Source: Mesobacillus subterraneus (lineage in GTDB: Bacteria; Bacillota; Bacilli; Bacillales; Cytobacillaceae). From it: a stretch of DNA of 64,000 nucleotides. Both the position numbers and the translations under genes were made by a program. Location: contig NZ_CP129019.1 in the NCBI RefSeq assembly GCF_020524355.2, positions 2,976,001-3,040,000 on the forward strand, in the 5' to 3' direction. This document shows, piece by piece, positions 1 through 8,419 of the stretch. The notes under the pieces were generated by a model. The model worked only from the letters and a program-made list of their open reading frames with translations. It was not told the origin of the DNA and searched no databases. The first letter of the stretch is position 1, and every line of letters begins with the position of its first letter.

Positions 1-1529
1 TTAGTGATCATTTCATCCCAGCCAGCGGCGACACTTGCTGTACCGGCAGCCAGGACAGGTGCACTTGCTGCTAATGTTCCTACACCCTGATCGATTGAAG
101 TTTGACCTGTTACTAATTGATTGATACCGTCAGCAAGGGAATCTGCTTTAGGTTCTTTAATATTTTCAGTGAATGTTTTTTCAAGCTTGTCAGCACCCGC
201 TTGTAAATCCAGTAGGTCAGCAGCTTTTTTTGTATCTGAAACTGCTGCAGTAATAGCTTGACTTGTACCTAAAATGATTAAAAGGTCAGAATCTTTACGA
301 GATTCTGGAGGTGTAGAAATATAAGCGCCAATCAATGCATTTAATCCTTTAATATTCTCGCTAAGTGCTTGTGAATTTTTTACTACCTCATCCACACCAT
401 TAGAAATCAGAACAGTTCCAGGACCAATATCATTCCTAACTGCTAATTGTACTTTCTTTAAACCTTCTAAAACCCCAGCAGTTCCATCTTTCAAAACTGG
501 CACATTTTCACCAATTAATTTACCGCCTGCAGCCAATTGACTGATACCCGGCTGTCCGTCATTAAGCTTTTGCAGAAGCAATCCAGTCCCTGCATTTACA
601 TCTGCTGACCCGTCCGCCAGCTTGGTTATGTCTGCGGATTTTTCATTAAGTGAGCTTAATAGCAGACCAGTACCATCTTTCAAATCTTTTGATCCGTTAG
701 CAAGTTTTGTAATATCGCTTTGTTTTGTTTTCAAGCTGCCTGCTAACTGAGCAGTACCTGCTGCTAGTTCCTTTGAACCAATTGCCAGCTTGGTTATGTC
801 TCCTTGTTTTCCAGCTAATGAACCCGCCAATTGACCAGTACCACTCTTTAGTTCTAAAGTTCCAGCAGCAAGCTTTGAAATATCTGCTGACTTCTCGTTA
901 AGAGAAGTTAAAAGGAGTTCAGTACCATCATGAAGTTCAGCGGTCCCCTCTTGAAGTTTCTCTGATCCATCTGCAGCTGATTTGAATCCATTTGACACGT
1001 CTCCAAGATTGGTGAAAATATTACTCGCATACTTTTCTGTAATCTTGTTCGCAAGCTTTTCTCTCAGTTTTTCAGTTGCACTTCTTGTCACCTGAGCAGC
1101 CATAAAATTAAGACCCTCATTCTGAGTATAATTGAGTTCTAATTTTTTCGGATCAGGTTCTAGAACTGTAGTCACTCTTTCAGAGAAGTCTTCTGGAATT
1201 TCAATGACCATGTAATATTTAAAACTTCTCAATCCTTTTTCAGCTTCCTCTGAATCTACAAACTTCCACCCTAAGTCTTTGCTTTTCTTCAAGTCTGCCA
1301 CCAAGTCTTCTCCTACATTTAGCGGCTCGTCCCCGGACATGGCACCTTGGTCATTGTTTACAACCGCAACTGGCAGATTGGAGAGATTATCATACGGTCC
1401 CCAATCTGGAGACAGCATGATTCCACCATAAACGATTGGCACCAACAAAGCTGCCATAACTGAATAGAGTACCCCTTTACTCGATGCAAGATGGGACATT
1501 TGGACCTTAAACAAGCTAAACCAATTCAT
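1..1529 (-). CDS. YhgE/Pip-family membrane protein, N-terminal part (runs off the window)
   Basis: About 509 codons are present and the frame is open at the window edge, so the C-terminal membrane domain lies outside. The ATG at 1529 follows a GGGGGAG ribosome-binding site. A hydrophobic segment at roughly residues 17-36 (SVMAALLVPIVYGGIML region) is followed by an extracellular-type domain and then about 4.5 copies of a 28-residue repeat with the pattern SL..K..DI.KLA.GS..L..GT. This is the architecture of YhgE/Pip proteins (phage infection protein, ESX/type VII-related exporter accessory family): an N-terminal TM helix, a long coiled repeat and C-terminal TM helices. The window holds a second paralogue at 50792-53008. 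The natural role of the family is unclear; it is usually controlled by an adjacent TetR regulator. Confidence 0.85.
   Translation of the reverse strand, partial: MNWFSLFKVQMSHLASSKGVLYSVMAALLVPIVYGGIMLSPDWGPYDNLSNLPVAVVNNDQGAMSGDEPLNVGEDLVADLKKSKDLGWKFVDSEEAEKGLRSFKYYMVIEIPEDFSERVTTVLEPDPKKLELNYTQNEGLNFMAAQVTRSATEKLREKLANKITEKYASNIFTNLGDVSNGFKSAADGSEKLQEGTAELHDGTELLLTSLNEKSADISKLAAGTLELKSGTGQLAGSLAGKQGDITKLAIGSKELAAGTAQLAGSLKTKQSDITKLANGSKDLKDGTGLLLSSLNEKSADITKLADGSADVNAGTGLLLQKLNDGQPGISQLAAGGKLIGENVPVLKDGTAGVLEGLKKVQLAVRNDIGPGTVLISNGVDEVVKNSQALSENIKGLNALIGAYISTPPESRKDSDLLIILGTSQAITAAVSDTKKAADLLDLQAGADKLEKTFTENIKEPKADSLADGINQLVTGQTSIDQGVGTLAASAPVLAAGTASVAAGWDEMIT
560..920 (-). repeat. 84-bp (28-codon) tandem repeat inside the YhgE-like gene
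   Basis: Four to five diverged copies of a 28-residue unit lie head to tail, with recurrent phrases such as DITKLA and GTGLLL. Each unit equals four heptads, consistent with a long coiled coil or helical stalk. Copies are similar enough at the DNA level to allow recombination-driven changes in length. Confidence 0.7.
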
Positions 1530-1570
1530 TCGTACTCCCCCATGAGAATTATATATATGTTAAAGCGACT

Positions 1571-1584
1571 GAATGAGTATTCAA
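1571..1584. promoter_or_regulatory. Possible TetR-type operator upstream of the YhgE-like gene
   Basis: The palindrome TGAATGAGTATTCA lies about 40 bases upstream of the start codon at 1529. Its left part with flank (GAC..AATGAGTA) resembles the left half of the palindrome in front of yhgD at 53672. Assignment to a TetR regulator is inference. Confidence 0.35.
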
Positions 1585-1682
1585 CCACTGCCACAATTAG
1601 TATTCTCATCTATAGGTAAAAACTCCTGCATAAATTACTGAAAATAAAAAATATTTTTAATATTATAATAATATAATAAAAA

Positions 1683-1710
1683 GATTCTCCATTCATCTAA
1701 AAGGAGAATC
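1683..1710 (-). terminator. Intrinsic terminator of yisK
   Basis: The 8-bp arms GATTCTCC (1683-1690) and GGAGAATC (1703-1710) are followed on the minus strand by TTTTT. The hairpin lies just past the yisK stop codon. Confidence 0.8.
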
Positions 1711-1721
1711 ATTTCTATTCA

Positions 1722-2633
1722 TTATTCACTTGTCACTTTATTCCTTAACGTCCCGATACTTTCAACAGTAATTTCAATAGTATCTCCAGCCTTTAGAAAC
1801 CTTTGGGGGTTGTAGCCTTTCCCTACGCCTGCTGGGGTTCCGGTAGCAATGATATCTCCTGGCTCAAGTGTCATTCCCTGGGAGAGCACCGCAATCACCT
1901 CTTCTACCGGGAAAATGAAGTTTTCCGTATTGGAATCCTGTCTCACTTCTCCATTTACTGTGGTCTTGATATCCAGGTTGTTCGGATTTGCAATGGCTGA
2001 TTTATGAACAATCCATGGACCCATCGGACAAGTGGTATCAAGGCTTTTACCAATGAAAAACTGCTTGTGTTTTGCCTGGAGGTCGCGGGCTGTCACATCG
2101 TTAATGATTGTATAGCCAAACACGTAATCTAAAGCCTCTTCCCTTTTGATTCCTTTACCCTTTTTTCCGATGACGACTGCTAGCTCACCTTCATAGTCTA
2201 GTTGCTCTGTTAGTCCCCCATGCTCATGGATGTCCTGATTATGGCTAATGACTGAAGTAGGTGCCTTCGTAAACACCATGACATGCTCAGGAATATCATC
2301 CTTGCTCCCCATTTCAATCGCATGCTCTGCATAATTTTTGCCAACACAGAAAATATTCTTGGCCGGGCGCGGAATTGGAGCGAGCAATTCAACTGATTCA
2401 AGCTGGATGTATAGGTCGCTGTCGAGATTGTTCTTGCTTACCCAAGCAACTGTTTTTTCCGCTTCCTGGTAAAATATTTCTCCCATTGAGATAGCTTCAA
2501 GCATGTCAGCTGGCAGCGCTGTTTCCCCACCCATTTTTTCATGGACTTCACGAAGCGGCAAAACGTTGGTCCCTCCTGTATCAACAACTCCGATATATTG
2601 ACCGGAGCTATTTTTATAAGTGACAAATTTCAA
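1722..2633 (-). CDS. yisK: YisK, fumarylacetoacetate-hydrolase-family enzyme (oxaloacetate decarboxylase type)
   Basis: 303 residues, the same length as B. subtilis YisK, which also lies near gerP. An N-terminal ~85-residue cap is followed by the FAH fold. The divalent-metal ligands expected for the family are visible: E148 and E150 in DYEGELAVVIGK and D179 in INDVTARDLQ. Members act on small 2-oxo acids; YisK has been described as an oxaloacetate decarboxylase that also interacts with the cell-shape protein Mbl (family knowledge). The start is TTG, supported by AAAGGAGGT eight bases upstream. It overlaps the stop of the upstream kinase gene by four bases, so the two are translationally coupled. 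Confidence 0.9.
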   Translation of the reverse strand: MKFVTYKNSSGQYIGVVDTGGTNVLPLREVHEKMGGETALPADMLEAISMGEIFYQEAEKTVAWVSKNNLDSDLYIQLESVELLAPIPRPAKNIFCVGKNYAEHAIEMGSKDDIPEHVMVFTKAPTSVISHNQDIHEHGGLTEQLDYEGELAVVIGKKGKGIKREEALDYVFGYTIINDVTARDLQAKHKQFFIGKSLDTTCPMGPWIVHKSAIANPNNLDIKTTVNGEVRQDSNTENFIFPVEEVIAVLSQGMTLEPGDIIATGTPAGVGKGYNPQRFLKAGDTIEITVESIGTLRNKVTSE

Positions 2634-3160
2634 TTGATTGACCTCCTTTTATTTATCAATTCCTTCAAAAACTCATCTGTTTCACGAGGATTTGTAAAAT
2701 GGAAGATTTCTTTTCCCTGAAGCTTCAACTCTTCTAATTTCGTAATGATGTCGGGAGCTTTTTCACGCTTGTATCTTGCAACCCATTTGATAAATTCCCA
2801 ATCAAGTCTCTCCGGACAGCCTTCATTCATATCCGTCCTTGTCCTTCTGTGGTACATGATTCTCCTTTTGAAAACTCCATACAGGCACCTAGGAGTAGAA
2901 TAGCCGAGGAAGATGATTGTGCCAGCTGCTTGTGCCCTCATGTCCATCGTACTGCCGTAGTTGCCATCCATGATCCATGAATCTTCTTCTATTACTTGAT
3001 TAATTAGTTTTTCCCACTCATCCTTCGCAGTCATTTCCCAGCCTGGTTTCCAGTACATTGCATCCAGATGATACACCTTTAGGTTAAGTATTTTACTGAG
3101 CTTCCTGGCCAGTGTCGATTTACCTGCGCCTCCGCAGCCGATGATGATGACCTTCTCCAT
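2630..3160 (-). CDS. Small P-loop kinase, adenylate-kinase-like (topology modulation / FlaR type)
   Basis: 176 residues starting with a Walker A motif IIGCGGAGKST at residues 6-16. The following sequence, including YHLDAMYWKPGWE, is typical of proteins annotated as DNA topology modulation protein FlaR-like or adenylate-kinase-related. The annotated name is historical; the substrate is unknown and probably a nucleotide or small phosphorylated compound. The gene is sandwiched with overlaps: its ATG shares a base with the stop of the DUF418 gene and its stop overlaps yisK. The three genes therefore look like one transcription unit. Confidence 0.75.
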   Translation of the reverse strand: MEKVIIIGCGGAGKSTLARKLSKILNLKVYHLDAMYWKPGWEMTAKDEWEKLINQVIEEDSWIMDGNYGSTMDMRAQAAGTIIFLGYSTPRCLYGVFKRRIMYHRRTRTDMNEGCPERLDWEFIKWVARYKREKAPDIITKLEELKLQGKEIFHFTNPRETDEFLKELINKRRSIN

Positions 3161-4365
3161 CAGGCTTCTCCCTTTTTAAAACGCTGTTTCTTCATGTATG
3201 TGCCACTGCGCCACAGCCATTCGACAGGCCCATAGTAAAACCTTTTGACCCACCAACTGCTAAATGCCAACTGAATCACATAAATTCCAAGCGCAAGCAT
3301 TGTTCCTGAAAAAATGGACATTTCCCCATAATAACCTAGTCCATAACTGTAAAAAATCAATGTCGACACAACGGACTGGAACAGGTAATTGCTGATTGAT
3401 ATCCTGCCGGCAGCTTCCAGTGGGTAGAACAGTCTGTCAAATCGCTTAAGCTCAGAAATCAGCGCAATGATCAGTGCATACGCCATCGCGACCATCGCAC
3501 CGCCAAAAACATCCTGCGCATAATCCGTCATCAATGTTTTGCCATACAGGTATGGAATTGCTTTTATCAGAAGGCCAAGGGTTGCGAGTACAGCGGCTGC
3601 AATAGCAATCCCCCTCATTTTGTCCTGTATGTTCTCGAACAGTCTGAGTTTTGCAGCTCCTGCTCCAATCATGAATAAAGGTAGGATCGTGATCAGATAA
3701 AAGAACAATCCCACCAGATTATTGTTTTTATACCATTCAGATATTCTATGATTCGTAATTTCTGCATAGCTTCCAGTCTGATATATTGTTATCGACTGTT
3801 CCGCAGCTTGTCCATCATACATTGAAAATCCCGCTCCACCGTCTATCGCAGATGCTGCACCGAGCATCAATAACAGGAGGATATTAGGAACTATGTATAA
3901 GCCCAATCCGACAATGAGAAGCCTCTTTGCACTCCAGCTGATGAATAGCAGGAAAGCAAAACCGCATACCGCATATGTGATCAGGATATCCCCTTCCCAG
4001 ATCAAGAATGCATGGATGATCCCTATCAACAACAGAATCGAAAGTCTCCTTAATGCAAGAGGATAGAACCTAAGCCCTTTATCTAGCGTCCGTTCTCTCA
4101 GGATTACGAGCCCGTACCCGAACAGCATTGAAAACAGAGGGTAAAAGCTTGCCTGGATAAATAAATCAATGAACTGGTATGTAAATAAATTTGTGTTTCC
4201 ATCCCACCATGTTTCTGGATCAATATAAAAATAGGGCGAATGGAATGAAATCATATTTACAAGAAATATCCCCAATAATGAAAAGCCTCGCATCCGGTCA
4301 ATTGAAACGACTCTATTTCCGGATACCTGTGTATTAATCCCCATCTTCCCCCTCATTCCATTCAA
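3160..4365 (-). CDS. DUF418-family integral membrane protein
   Basis: 401 residues, strongly hydrophobic with about ten predicted membrane helices. It opens with SIDRMRGFSLLGIFLVNMISF near residues 22-42, the N-terminal signature of the DUF418/YeiB-like family. C-terminal phrases (RISISNYLFQS, GPVEWLWR) also fit. No enzymatic function is established for the family; relatives have been discussed as acyltransferase-like membrane proteins. Start is uncertain: ATGs occur at codons 1, 4 and 8. A GAGGGGG sequence lies just before codon 8, so the protein may begin at MGINTQ. Confidence 0.75.
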   Translation of the reverse strand: MNGMRGKMGINTQVSGNRVVSIDRMRGFSLLGIFLVNMISFHSPYFYIDPETWWDGNTNLFTYQFIDLFIQASFYPLFSMLFGYGLVILRERTLDKGLRFYPLALRRLSILLLIGIIHAFLIWEGDILITYAVCGFAFLLFISWSAKRLLIVGLGLYIVPNILLLLMLGAASAIDGGAGFSMYDGQAAEQSITIYQTGSYAEITNHRISEWYKNNNLVGLFFYLITILPLFMIGAGAAKLRLFENIQDKMRGIAIAAAVLATLGLLIKAIPYLYGKTLMTDYAQDVFGGAMVAMAYALIIALISELKRFDRLFYPLEAAGRISISNYLFQSVVSTLIFYSYGLGYYGEMSIFSGTMLALGIYVIQLAFSSWWVKRFYYGPVEWLWRSGTYMKKQRFKKGEA

Positions 4366-4444
4366 TAATTAACATATAATCTATGTATATCACACAATTT
4401 ATTATCATGCCAAAAGTTACTGATGAACAGCTTTGAAAGAGAAA

Positions 4445-4470
4445 GGGGACACCACAAACAAGGCATCCCC
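4445..4470 (-). terminator. Intrinsic terminator of the acyl-CoA ligase gene
   Basis: A 9-bp stem including two G-U pairs (GGGGATGCC / GGTGTCCCC, read on the minus strand) has an 8-base loop and a T-rich tail directly downstream of the stop codon. Confidence 0.7.
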
Positions 4471-4479
4471 CTCAGGCTA

Positions 4480-6072
4480 TTAATTTACAAATCTGCCAGT
4501 CTTGCCATTAGCTTCCCAGTATTCATTCCGCAAATGGACCTTCTGAATTTTGCCTGAAGCCGTTTTCGGCAGTTCTTTTACAAAAGTGACTCCAGTAATT
4601 GCCTTAAAATGGGCAAGTTTTTCTCTCGAAAAAGCAATTAGCTCCTGTTCTGAGACTTGCTCATTTTCACGAAGCACAATATATGCATGCGGAGTCTCGC
4701 CCCATTTTTCATGAGGAACGGCAATGACTGCTGCTTCAAGGACCTCCGGATGGTCGTATAAAACACCCTCAACTTCTATGGACGAAATATTTTCACCTCC
4801 GCTAATGATGACGTCTTTCTTGCGGTCGACGATATCAATGTTGCCATATTCATCGACTGTCGCCATATCACCGGTATGGAGCCATCCATTACGGATTGTT
4901 TCCATCGTCGCCTCTTCATTTTTCCAATAGCCCTTCATAACTCCATTGCTTCGGGTGATGACTTCCCCTATTTCTTTGCCATCATGGGCAACCTCATCGC
5001 CATGATCATTTACTACCTTTACTTGACTGCCAATCATGGATATACCTGCTTTTGCTTTCATTCGGTATTGTTCACTCAGAGGAAGATGCTTCAAATGTGA
5101 CCTTACAGTTGAAATCGTGCTCAACGGGGAAGATTCTGTCATGCCGTATACCTGGATAAACTCCCAGCCCAGTTCCTTTTCCACCCGGGTAACGAATGCT
5201 GGAGGCGGTGCAGAGCCGGCAATGACTACCCTTACCTGCTGTTCAATGCTCGGGACATTTTTTTCATAAAACTGAAGAAGCGCATTCAACACAGTTGGTG
5301 CCATGTGCATGACGCTGACTTTATGTTTTTCCAAAGCGTTAAAAATTGTCTCAGGAGTCGTTTTTCGCAGGCATACCTGCGAAGCGCCATTTGCTGTGTA
5401 ATAGAATGGCGATCCCCATCCGTTAACATGGAACATCGGCAGGACATGCAGGAGGACATCCTCATCGCTGACGCGTAAATGGTGCATTGTGCTTAACGCG
5501 TGGATGTAATTATTCCGGTGCGTGAGCATGACTCCTTTTGGGTTCCCAGTAGTCCCACTTGTATAAAGCAAACTGCATACATCATTTTCATCAAGCTCTT
5601 CACGTTTGAACGTTTCAGCAGAATGTTGCGAAAGCCATTCATCATAACTAATTTCATCCAGGCTCTCTTCCTTGTAGTGGACAATAATGTGCTGAACACT
5701 TTCGAGCTGATCCTTGATCGGCTGGATTAAATGGTATAAGTCCTGATCAACGAATAAAACCTTTGATTCACTGTGGTTAAGGATGAACAAATAATCATCC
5801 GGCTTCAGCCGAATATTCAAGGGGACCATGACTCCGCCAACCTGGAATACACCATAGAAACCTTCCAGCATCTCGATTGAATTCGGGGCAAGATAGGCAA
5901 TACGGTCACCCTTGTTTACCCCTAGCTTTCTTAAACCATCTGAAAGCCTGTTCACCCTAGCGTTCAACTCAGAATATGTAAGTTCTCTGTCCTCAGAAAA
6001 GATGGCTTTCTTACTTCCGTAAAGCGACACTGCACGATCTAAAAACTGGTTCAACAGCAATGGGACATTCAT
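4480..6072 (-). CDS. Fatty-acyl-CoA ligase (AMP-forming)
   Basis: 530 residues, full length for class I adenylate-forming enzymes. The phosphate loop [13 protein letters not shown] sits at residues 168-180, an YGMTES adenine motif near 312, GWLHTGD near 395 and the catalytic lysine in the LPKTASGK segment near 507. The product would activate medium- or long-chain fatty acids to acyl-CoA for beta-oxidation or lipid synthesis; chain length cannot be told from sequence. An AGAGGAGG site precedes the ATG. It is monocistronic between two terminators and divergent from gerPA. It is one of three acyl-CoA ligases in this window. Confidence 0.9.
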   Translation of the reverse strand: MNVPLLLNQFLDRAVSLYGSKKAIFSEDRELTYSELNARVNRLSDGLRKLGVNKGDRIAYLAPNSIEMLEGFYGVFQVGGVMVPLNIRLKPDDYLFILNHSESKVLFVDQDLYHLIQPIKDQLESVQHIIVHYKEESLDEISYDEWLSQHSAETFKREELDENDVCSLLYTSGTTGNPKGVMLTHRNNYIHALSTMHHLRVSDEDVLLHVLPMFHVNGWGSPFYYTANGASQVCLRKTTPETIFNALEKHKVSVMHMAPTVLNALLQFYEKNVPSIEQQVRVVIAGSAPPPAFVTRVEKELGWEFIQVYGMTESSPLSTISTVRSHLKHLPLSEQYRMKAKAGISMIGSQVKVVNDHGDEVAHDGKEIGEVITRSNGVMKGYWKNEEATMETIRNGWLHTGDMATVDEYGNIDIVDRKKDVIISGGENISSIEVEGVLYDHPEVLEAAVIAVPHEKWGETPHAYIVLRENEQVSEQELIAFSREKLAHFKAITGVTFVKELPKTASGKIQKVHLRNEYWEANGKTGRFVN

Positions 6073-6085
6073 AATATGCCTCCTC

Positions 6086-6106
6086 TAGAATAATTTTATA
6101 ATTCTA
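6086..6106. promoter_or_regulatory. Palindrome at the acyl-CoA ligase translation start
   Basis: TAGAAT and ATTCTA arms with an AT-rich centre form a near-perfect 21-bp palindrome just upstream of the ligase ribosome-binding site. It could be an operator for a fatty-acid-responsive repressor, but it does not match a FadR or FapR consensus I recognise and AT-rich DNA produces such repeats easily. Confidence 0.25.
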
Positions 6107-6290
6107 AATATATAAATATATTAACATACCACAATCTCTGTTATATAACTTTTTAACTGTTGTATAACATGTTTTTTGCAGGCCTGCGAAACCTTTTCTA
6201 AGATGGCCGTTTGCAACTTGTATCAAGTCACGACCCGGCTAGTATAGTTTTTCAAATAAAGGCCGTTATAAGCACAATGGGCATTTTAAT

Positions 6291-6318
6291 CACATTCTTC
6301 ATTTGGGCACATAAGATA
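6291..6318 (+). promoter_or_regulatory. Sigma-K-type promoter of the gerP operon
   Basis: CATAAGATA at 6310-6318 matches the sigma-K -10 pattern CATA-N3-TA, with CACA at 6291-6294 fifteen bases upstream as a -35. The gerP operon of B. subtilis is transcribed late in the mother cell from a sigma-K promoter, so position and motif agree. Confidence 0.65.
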
Positions 6319-6348
6319 ATAAAGAAATCTAAATAAAGGGTGTTGCAA

Positions 6349-6570
6349 ATGCCAGCAATCGTTGGAGTCGCACAGGTCATATCCCTGGGGAACAGCGCTG
6401 TCTTCCACATTGGCGATGTTTATAGAATCAGCCCGATTTCCAATGCTAAAACCTTTTCTGGAGCCGGTTCATTCAATACCGGTGACGGGTTGACCGTTTA
6501 CAATAACCAAAGCTCAACGAATACCTATGATCCAGATGCCGTCGATCAAGGAAATTATCTGAATGTTTAA
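6349..6570 (+). CDS. gerPA: Spore germination protein GerPA
   Basis: 73 residues beginning MPAIVGVAQVISLG, with GDVYRISP and the NTGD turn characteristic of the short GerPA/GerPF paralogues. The in-frame upstream codons at 6340-6348 lie in the ribosome-binding region (AAAGGGTG), so ATG 6349 is the start. GerP proteins are made in the mother cell and are needed for nutrient germinants to cross the spore coat to their receptors. It is the first gene of a six-gene operon whose order equals that of B. subtilis, although the mechanistic role of each subunit is unknown. Confidence 0.93.
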   Translation: MPAIVGVAQVISLGNSAVFHIGDVYRISPISNAKTFSGAGSFNTGDGLTVYNNQSSTNTYDPDAVDQGNYLNV

Positions 6571-6584
6571 TGTGGGTGAGTCTG

Positions 6585-6845
6585 ATGAATTTTTATATAC
6601 AACAATCAATCAATATCAACCTTCTGAAGATAGATGGAATCACGAACTCTTCTGTTCTGCAAATTGGCAGTGCAGGAATGATCAAGCCCGTTTCCCACCT
6701 CTATAATACCGGTGGTTTTACAGCTCCTGCACCAGAGGCTTTGCATCCTTCGCAAATCTATACAGGCATGTCAGGTCCAGTTCCTTCGCAAAACTTACTT
6801 GAGACACCAGCCGTCCCTTTAACTTCAGGTCGTGCTCGTTCTTGA
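6585..6845 (+). CDS. gerPB: Spore germination protein GerPB
   Basis: 86 residues starting MNFYIQQSINI, containing the conserved SSVLQIGSAG and the YNTGGF segment of GerPB, then a proline-rich tail. An upstream in-frame ATG at 6570 overlaps the gerPA stop, but GGTGAG before 6585 and the family start favour the shorter form. Only 14 bases separate it from gerPA. Part of the coat-permeability gerP operon. Confidence 0.9.
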   Translation: MNFYIQQSININLLKIDGITNSSVLQIGSAGMIKPVSHLYNTGGFTAPAPEALHPSQIYTGMSGPVPSQNLLETPAVPLTSGRARS

Positions 6846-6879
6846 CATACAAAACTGGTTCGAATCGAGGTGATTCAAT

Positions 6880-7494
6880 TTGAATGCTGAATTTTATGAA
6901 TACGTAAAAAAGATGCATTTATATGTAGAGCACCAGAGCCAAAAGATTGCCAAACTAGAGAAGATGGTTCTGGATATGAAGCAAGAAATTGCGGTATTGA
7001 AGGAACGTCCCCCAGTTCAAATTGGAAATATAGAGTACAAATTCGACCAGTTGAAAGTTGAAACCCTTGAAGGGACTTTGAATATTGGCCTGAACCCGAC
7101 TGACTTGGAAGGAATCGATGATTTCTCAGTTGATCAAAAAACCGTCAATGTACCCAATCCAGGGAAGCAGTTGTTTAAAAGAACAATCGAAATTGAAACT
7201 GCACTTCACCACTATCTCGAAACAGATCTAGAAAGTATTTATCGTGAGGCACAAGAGAAGCTCGGAATCAGTGTCGATGATTCTTATTTCACATTTATAA
7301 AAGAAGATATTAAAAAACAGATATCTGGCAGAGTTTCAACGCATTTACAAGAGAGATCATCAAATCACAATAGTACTGAAATCAGTTCTGAGATGACTGA
7401 ACAGGTGATCGATGTCCTCAAGCAGGAGATCCAGAATGGGGTGTTCCTGTTCCTTAAAAATCTGCCCGATAACGTAAAGGAAGGTAATTCATAA
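6880..7494 (+). CDS. gerPC: Spore germination protein GerPC
   Basis: 204 residues, matching the ~205-residue family length. The N-terminal third (residues ~1-45) is a helical, coiled-coil-like segment (YVEHQSQKIAKLEKMVLDMKQ region), followed by QIGNIEYKFDQLKVETLEGTLNIG, a hallmark of GerPC. The start is TTG at 6880, placed seven bases after GAGGTG. Its stop codon overlaps the gerPD start by one base, indicating translational coupling. It is the largest GerP protein and the only one without the short GerPA/PB/PD/PE/PF-like fold signature. Confidence 0.9.
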   Translation: MNAEFYEYVKKMHLYVEHQSQKIAKLEKMVLDMKQEIAVLKERPPVQIGNIEYKFDQLKVETLEGTLNIGLNPTDLEGIDDFSVDQKTVNVPNPGKQLFKRTIEIETALHHYLETDLESIYREAQEKLGISVDDSYFTFIKEDIKKQISGRVSTHLQERSSNHNSTEISSEMTEQVIDVLKQEIQNGVFLFLKNLPDNVKEGNS

Positions 7495-7673
7495 TGAATT
7501 TTCAAGTCTATAACCGGGATATTTGTGTAGGGGACATCAGGATCATCGGTGTATCAAGTTCCTCGCTGTTAATGGTCGGGGATGCAGATAGCATCAATCT
7601 GGCATCTACTTTCGATACTCCGGCTGAGTCACTTATTGTCGGGCCATTTGTCCCGCTTTCACCGGAAGTTTGA
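7494..7673 (+). CDS. gerPD: Spore germination protein GerPD
   Basis: 59 residues: MNFQVYNRDICVGDIRIIG followed by SSSSLLMVGDADSI. The VGD..I.GVSSSS pattern and length fit GerPD. It is coupled at both ends: ATG shares a base with the gerPC stop, and its TGA overlaps the start of gerPE. Easily missed because of its size, but operon position leaves little doubt. Confidence 0.88.
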   Translation: MNFQVYNRDICVGDIRIIGVSSSSLLMVGDADSINLASTFDTPAESLIVGPFVPLSPEV

Positions 7674-8065
7674 TGATGATGCTTAACAGAGTCGCAAGCG
7701 TTGATCAAATAAAGATTGACTCCGTTATCTTCTCTTCGGTTTTCCAGATTGGAGATTCTCAGCAAATCCAGGGACTTTCAAGAGCCCTGGCAGTGCAGAG
7801 AGAAGCGGAAGTTTTTTATGATAATGAAGGTGAGTTTACTGCCTACCCAATTTTTTCAGAGCCAATTCCATTCCAACTAGAAGAAACAACCGTTAATAAT
7901 TCTATAGTGCATAATATAAACCCATTCATTAAGGTTAGGAGTATCGATATACTCGGTGTATCCTCATCCTCAGTGGTACATCTTGGAAATAGCTGTGATA
8001 TTTCTTTGGAGGCTAGGGTAAAGCATATCCGACAGCTTCTGCCGCGGCCAGAGCAAAATAAGTAA
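7673..8065 (+). CDS. gerPE: Spore germination protein GerPE
   Basis: About 130 residues with two copies of the gerP-type core: IDSVIFSSVFQIGDS near residue 14 and VRSIDILGVSSSSVVHLGNS near residue 85, plus the RALAVQREAEVF segment seen in GerPE. The C-terminus ends RVKHIRQLLP. Three consecutive ATG codons at 7673-7681 leave the exact start open; GGAAG at 7664-7668 gives the best spacing to the second. It lies directly after gerPD. Confidence 0.9.
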   Translation: MMMLNRVASVDQIKIDSVIFSSVFQIGDSQQIQGLSRALAVQREAEVFYDNEGEFTAYPIFSEPIPFQLEETTVNNSIVHNINPFIKVRSIDILGVSSSSVVHLGNSCDISLEARVKHIRQLLPRPEQNK

Positions 8066-8116
8066 GTTCTTTGTTCGCCCGATGGAATGTACCTAGTTTC
8101 TATTGTCTATAACTCA

Positions 8117-8133
8117 TGGGCTTATTTAGCCCA
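8117..8133. other. Short hairpin in the gerPE-gerPF gap
   Basis: TGGGCT and AGCCCA flank a 5-base loop within the 135-base gap between gerPE and gerPF. No T-run follows, so it is not a normal terminator; it may be an mRNA processing or stabilising hairpin, or chance. Confidence 0.3.
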
Positions 8134-8200
8134 GAACGCGCTTCATAACTTCACCGGTTGTGAATATCACCAAATAGATTAACAGAAAAGGATGTTTTCA

Positions 8201-8419
8201 ATGCCAGCAATAATAGGTCCTGTGCAAATATTGAATGTTGGCGGCGGGACGGTGCAGTTTGGCGACACGCTGTTCATCTCGCCAAAAAGCAGTGCAAAAA
8301 CTGTCGCTGGTCAGGGAGGATTCAACACTGGTGGTTTCATTGTTACAAATAACGGATTAAGTGCCAGCAATGTTCTTGATGCCAACTTGATTGACCAGCC
8401 GATAGCAGGTAATAACTAG
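8201..8419 (+). CDS. gerPF: Spore germination protein GerPF
   Basis: 72 residues starting MPAIIGPVQILNV, with FGDTLFISPKSSAKTVAGQGG and NTGGF; a clear paralogue of GerPA and the usual last gene of the operon. ATG 8201 is preferred over the in-frame ATG at 8192, because AAAGGATG at 8187-8194 is the ribosome-binding site. It is separated from gerPE by 135 bases, an unusually large gap within this operon. The final codons overlap the convergent yisB stop by four bases (shared CTAG). Confidence 0.9.
   Translation: MPAIIGPVQILNVGGGTVQFGDTLFISPKSSAKTVAGQGGFNTGGFIVTNNGLSASNVLDANLIDQPIAGNN

Noticed and set aside
4445..4470. Riboswitch or attenuator
   Set aside because: It is a simple terminator downstream of the acyl-CoA ligase. 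I saw no T-box, S-box or other riboswitch pattern in any leader I checked.
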